From the NCBI RefSeq assembly GCF_003858635.1, contig NZ_RQJO01000009.1, positions 682,001 to 746,000 on the forward strand: a stretch of DNA of 64,000 nucleotides, given 5' to 3'. The notes under the pieces are model-generated. The model saw nothing but the letters and a program-made list of their open reading frames with translations, made no database searches and was not told the DNA's origin. This document shows, one piece after another, positions 60,932-64,000 of the stretch (the stretch's first letter is position 1; each line of letters begins with the position of its first letter). The translations under genes were made by a program, and so were the position numbers. The stretch is from Larkinella rosea (GTDB lineage Bacteria > Bacteroidota > Bacteroidia > Cytophagales > Spirosomataceae).

Positions 60932-62134
60932 ATGACGACACCCCGAAAAGCCCTCATCATTGGTTGTGGAATTGCCGGTCCGGTAATGGCCCTTTTTTTA
61001 CAACAGGTAGGAATCGAAGCTGAGATTTACGAAGCGCAACCCACCGGGATGGATGAAGCTGGTGCGTTTTTGAATCTGGCTCCCAACGGTGTCAATGTAT
61101 TGAAAGCGCTGGAAATCGATCACTTGCTGGAAGCCGACGGTTTTCATTCGGAGGGAATGGATTTTTTCAACGGCGATGGCAAACAACTGGCGCAACTGGA
61201 AAGCAGCGATGAGGAACAGCGATTTGGCAGCCGGAATGTCATGATCAAACGGGGGCAGTTGCATCAGGTGCTGCGCAACGAAGCCATTCGCCGGAATATC
61301 CCGGTTCACTTTGGAAAAAAGCTCACTGGGATTCAGCTGCACGGTTTTCAGCACGTAACCGCCCGTTTTGAAGACGGTTCTGAGGCCGAAGGGAATTTTC
61401 TGATCGGCTGCGATGGAATCCATTCCCGAACCCGCCAACTGATTTTTCCGAATGCGCCCCAACCGACCTACACCGGAATGGTCGATTGTGGCGGTTTTGC
61501 CCAATTGCCTTCCGGTTTGTCGACCTCCGGAGCCATGCAGATGATTTTCGGAAAAAAAGCCTTTTTCGGGTATATCGCCAAACCGGATGGCGAAGTATAC
61601 TGGTTCAGCAACGTGGCCTGGCCGAAGGAACCGAAGCGGAACGAGCTGAACGCCATTTCGGCCGATGAGTGGCGGCAGCGGTTACTGCATAATCACAGCA
61701 GCGATCCGGCTCATCTTTTGGAAATCATCGAATCGACGCCGGGTGAAATTGGCAAGTGGCCGGTTTATGACATGCCGTCGTTGCCGACCTGGCACAAAGG
61801 ACTGGTTTGTTTGATTGGCGATGCGGCCCATGCGACCTCGCCCCACTCCGGTCAGGGGGCGTCGATGGCGCTCGAAGATGCTGCGGTTTTGGCTCAATGT
61901 CTGCGGGATTCGTTGAAAGTGGAGCACGCTTTTGCCAAATTTGAGAACCTGCGCAAGGAGCGGGTCGAGAAGATCGTGCGGCAGGCCCGGCGCACCGGCA
62001 ACGGAAAAATGGTTTCCAATCCGGTGGCCGTCTGGTTCCGCGATCTTGTCTTGCCGTTTTTTATCAAACAAGGCGCCAAAGCCTCGGAAGAGGTGCTTTC
62101 GTATAAAGTGGAGTGGGAGCGGGAAGTGGCGTAG
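60932..62134 (+). CDS. FAD-dependent monooxygenase (PHBH/TetX-like)
   Basis: About 400 residues from the ATG at 60932, which directly precedes the FAD motif ALIIGCGIAGPVMALFLQQV (Rossmann GxGxxG). The second FAD/NADPH motif is GCDGIHSRTRQLIF and the third is CLIGDAAHATSPHSGQGASM followed by ALEDA. The protein belongs to the aromatic hydroxylase group, which also contains TetX-type enzymes. It hydroxylates an unknown aromatic or ring compound. A longer frame starting at 60776 is less likely. Confidence 0.9.
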   Translation: MTTPRKALIIGCGIAGPVMALFLQQVGIEAEIYEAQPTGMDEAGAFLNLAPNGVNVLKALEIDHLLEADGFHSEGMDFFNGDGKQLAQLESSDEEQRFGSRNVMIKRGQLHQVLRNEAIRRNIPVHFGKKLTGIQLHGFQHVTARFEDGSEAEGNFLIGCDGIHSRTRQLIFPNAPQPTYTGMVDCGGFAQLPSGLSTSGAMQMIFGKKAFFGYIAKPDGEVYWFSNVAWPKEPKRNELNAISADEWRQRLLHNHSSDPAHLLEIIESTPGEIGKWPVYDMPSLPTWHKGLVCLIGDAAHATSPHSGQGASMALEDAAVLAQCLRDSLKVEHAFAKFENLRKERVEKIVRQARRTGNGKMVSNPVAVWFRDLVLPFFIKQGAKASEEVLSYKVEWEREVA

Positions 62135-62139
62135 GAAAT

Positions 62140-62228
62140 AATGAACAATTAATAATGAACAATGAATATAGGCGTGATCTCTATTTCTCTTTCATGCTGT
62201 GTTCATTGTTCATTATTAATTGTTCATT
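62140..62228. terminator. Perfect 27-bp hairpin between convergent genes
   Basis: Arms 62140-62166 and 62202-62228 are exactly complementary around a 35-base loop. The arm consists of the repeated word AATGAACAA(TTAATAATGAACAATGAA). It lies between the convergent monooxygenase and beta-lactamase-family genes and probably ends both transcripts. Confidence 0.75.
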
Positions 62229-62238
62229 CCAAACCGAC

Positions 62239-63504
62239 TTACTCCAGTGCCTGATAAACTGCGATTTTGAATTTTCGGCGGAACTCGGTCGAGTGGGCGT
62301 AGGGTTGGACGTTGGTGAAAATCAGCAGAACCAGGTTTTCTTTGGGGTCGATGGTGTATTCAGAACAATACATTCCACCCCATCCGAATGATCCCGGACT
62401 CATTTCATTGCCATAGCTGCTTTCCGGGGTGACAATCTGAAAACCGAGGCCAAACTTGTCGTTGTAAGCGCTGGTTTTTGCCTCGCCGATCTGGTTTCGC
62501 AACATCATCTCCACGGTTTTCCGACCCAGAATCCGCTTGTTGTTGAAGGTGCCGCCGTTGAGCATCATCTGGCAGAATTTGGCGTAATCTTCTACTGTAC
62601 TGACCAAACCAGCTCCGCCCGAAAAATAGGTTTTGGCACCTTCCACGGCGAACGACCGGTAGGAATTATTTTCGTGGAGACTGAGCGGTTTTTCAACGCT
62701 GCTTTTCGAATACAGCTCCACCAGTCGGCTGGCTTTGTTGGCGGGCAGGTAAAAGTACGTGTCGCTCATGCCGACCGGTTCCAGTACGCGTTCGCGCAGC
62801 GCCACATCCAGCGGTTTTCCGGACAGGATTTCGACCAGACGGCCAATAATATCGGTGTTCAGGCCATACACAAACTCTTCGCCGGGATCTTTGGTGAGTG
62901 GTCGGGCGGCAATCCGGTTGACGACCTCTTCCAGTTTGTCGGTCTGCAACGAATTGAAAAACGGGACTTTAAACTCGGGGCGCTGGTCGAGCGGGTGTTC
63001 GTAGGGAATACCGGCGTTGTGACTCAGCAGGTGCCGAACGGTAACTTCGCGTTTGGCGGGTCGGGTTTCGTAGGTGCCTTTTTCCTTGTCGGCGCTGATC
63101 AGCACCCGCGGATTTTTGAACGCCGGAATGTATTTGGAAATCGGATCGTCGAGCAGGAATTTTTCTTCTTCAAACAACGTCATCAATGCCACGGTAATGA
63201 CGGCTTTCGACTGGGACGCAATGCGGTAAATATCGTCGCGTTTGAGCGGGGTTTTCTTTTCTAAATTGCTGTATCCAAAGGCTTTGTAATGCACGATCTT
63301 GCCGTTCCGAGCCACAAACGTCACTGCGTTGGGGGCTAATCCTTTATCAATAAATTCCTGCAAATAATTGTCCAGGCGTTTGAGTCGGTCGGCCGAAAAA
63401 CCGGCGTCGGCGGGCGATTTGGCAGTGGTGAAGGTTTGGGCGGGCGATTGAGCAAAGGCAACCTGAAGGGTCAACAGGAAGCCCAAAAGTAGGAATTTAA
63501 ACAT
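62239..63504 (-). CDS. Serine hydrolase of the class C beta-lactamase family, exported
   Basis: 421 residues with signal peptide (FLLLGFLLTLQVAFAQS). S-x-x-K motif at Ser97-Lys100 (IASQSKAVITV), the second motif region EEFVYGLNTDIIGRLVEILS, and HLLSHNAGIPYEHP. Relatives include esterases, D-aminopeptidases and EstB-type enzymes, so an antibiotic role is not implied. Confidence 0.9.
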   Translation of the reverse strand: MFKFLLLGFLLTLQVAFAQSPAQTFTTAKSPADAGFSADRLKRLDNYLQEFIDKGLAPNAVTFVARNGKIVHYKAFGYSNLEKKTPLKRDDIYRIASQSKAVITVALMTLFEEEKFLLDDPISKYIPAFKNPRVLISADKEKGTYETRPAKREVTVRHLLSHNAGIPYEHPLDQRPEFKVPFFNSLQTDKLEEVVNRIAARPLTKDPGEEFVYGLNTDIIGRLVEILSGKPLDVALRERVLEPVGMSDTYFYLPANKASRLVELYSKSSVEKPLSLHENNSYRSFAVEGAKTYFSGGAGLVSTVEDYAKFCQMMLNGGTFNNKRILGRKTVEMMLRNQIGEAKTSAYNDKFGLGFQIVTPESSYGNEMSPGSFGWGGMYCSEYTIDPKENLVLLIFTNVQPYAHSTEFRRKFKIAVYQALE

Positions 63505-63592
63505 GTACGGTTTTTGAGGTTAAGAGGTAAAGGCGTAATTTCCCTCAAAAATGAGAAAAAGAATTATTCCTCATTTGATGAACATGGAAATT

Positions 63593-64000
63593 TTACAAAA
63601 TCACCTCCATCTCAAAGCCTTCTAAAACCTCTTCGCCCGATAGCACCACTTTTTCACCCGTCCGAATTTCAAGCGAACCGGTTTCCCGATAAATTGTGAC
63701 GGTTTTCTCAATCCGGTCGATGAGCCAGCCGAGCCGACAACCATTCGCCTGGTATTCGTCCATTTTGGCTTTTAATTCATGTATCGAATCCGTTTTGGAA
63801 CGAATTTCAATCACGAAATCTGGACAGATGGGTGCAAATTTCTCCCGTTTGGCTTCCGGTAAGGCATCCCAGCGATCTTTCCGAATCCAGGATACATCCG
63901 GCGACCGAACCGCCGAATTGGGAAGGGTGAAACCGGTTGACGAATCGAACACGTAACCTGTCTTCTTTTTACGGTTCCAGATAACCACATCTGCGGACAT
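63593..64000 (-). CDS. Uma2-family endonuclease-like protein (N-terminus cut by window edge)
   Basis: 135 residues visible; full-length relatives are about 190, so the start lies beyond 64000. The PD-(D/E)xK-type core is seen in SPDVSWIRKDRW and CPDFVIEIRSKTDS. Uma2 (DUF820) proteins are common, often in multiple copies, in cyanobacteria and some Bacteroidota; the role is unknown. Confidence 0.85.
   Translation of the reverse strand: MSADVVIWNRKKKTGYVFDSSTGFTLPNSAVRSPDVSWIRKDRWDALPEAKREKFAPICPDFVIEIRSKTDSIHELKAKMDEYQANGCRLGWLIDRIEKTVTIYRETGSLEIRTGEKVVLSGEEVLEGFEMEVIL

Noticed and set aside
62239-63504. Calling the class C-like hydrolase an antibiotic-resistance beta-lactamase
   Set aside because: Only the S-x-x-K family motif is shared; most environmental members are esterases or peptidases.

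Overview
The window looks like chromosomal DNA of a Bacteroidota member of the order Cytophagales. A Spirosomataceae-like relative (Spirosoma/Larkinella type) is my guess from gene content, not a proven assignment. The evidence is a SusC/SusD pair, a type IX secretion C-terminal domain, HmuY-type haemophores, TonB receptors with N-terminal carboxypeptidase-regulatory-like domains, ECF sigma factors, AT-rich start regions without Shine-Dalgarno sites, and several TAnnTTTG (-7) promoter boxes. I see no tRNA, rRNA, prophage, IS element or CRISPR array. Genes are dense, with both strands used in blocks.

Layout. 1-14.3 kb: a truncated PKD lipoprotein, an AraC regulator, a secreted SelA-like PLP enzyme, a subtilase plus metallo-beta-lactamase-fold pair, an FMN-dependent 2-hydroxyacid oxidase, a lactonase-like propeller, an esterase, and a pirin/Crp/Rossmann/YgiD operon. 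14.4-17.9 kb: a sugar MFS transporter, then a compact stress module. That module is an ECF sigma factor, a membrane protein joining an anti-sigma-like N-terminus to a periplasmic trypsin-like protease, and a divergent tiny lipoprotein. The sigma gene and the lipoprotein gene are preceded by the same promoter, GGGTTAC-N15-GTATTAAG, on opposite strands.

18-28.8 kb: a complete haem-acquisition island (hmuT-U-V-S, a small HMA-like protein, a HmuY haemophore, a Cys-motif protein and a lipoprotein; on the other strand a second HmuY-type lipoprotein and a TonB receptor). A motif of the form TTATTTAGACT lies at both ends of the island and is probably an iron or haem operator. 29-37.7 kb: a TPR histidine kinase, a Bcr/CflA-type exporter, a type IX-secreted repeat protein, and a divergent DsbA-like/HxlR redox pair. 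37.9-46.9 kb: an AraC regulator and a glycan locus with SusC, SusD, a BNR sialidase-like enzyme, an APH-fold kinase and an HpcH/HpaI aldolase.

47-55.9 kb: a reverse-strand tripartite efflux operon (HlyD, TolC, ATPase, two FtsX-type permeases) followed by its NtrC/NtrY-like two-component system. A near-consensus sigma-54 promoter and a palindromic upstream site lie in front of it, so the locus probably regulates itself. 56-64 kb: lipoprotein and beta-barrel genes (the barrel gene is frameshifted), an S9 peptidase, RidA, an FAD monooxygenase, a class-C beta-lactamase-like hydrolase and a truncated Uma2 protein.

Two kinds of non-coding structure recur. One is a dispersed REP-like inverted pair present three times (near 14.3, 28.9 and 58.2 kb). 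The other is a series of long intergenic hairpins, mostly with 17-34 bp arms of unrelated sequence, at many gene boundaries and often built from short repeated words. The best candidates for new biology are the sigma/anti-sigma-protease/lipoprotein module with twin promoters, the sigma-54 efflux circuit, the subtilase/MBL pair and the hairpin class.
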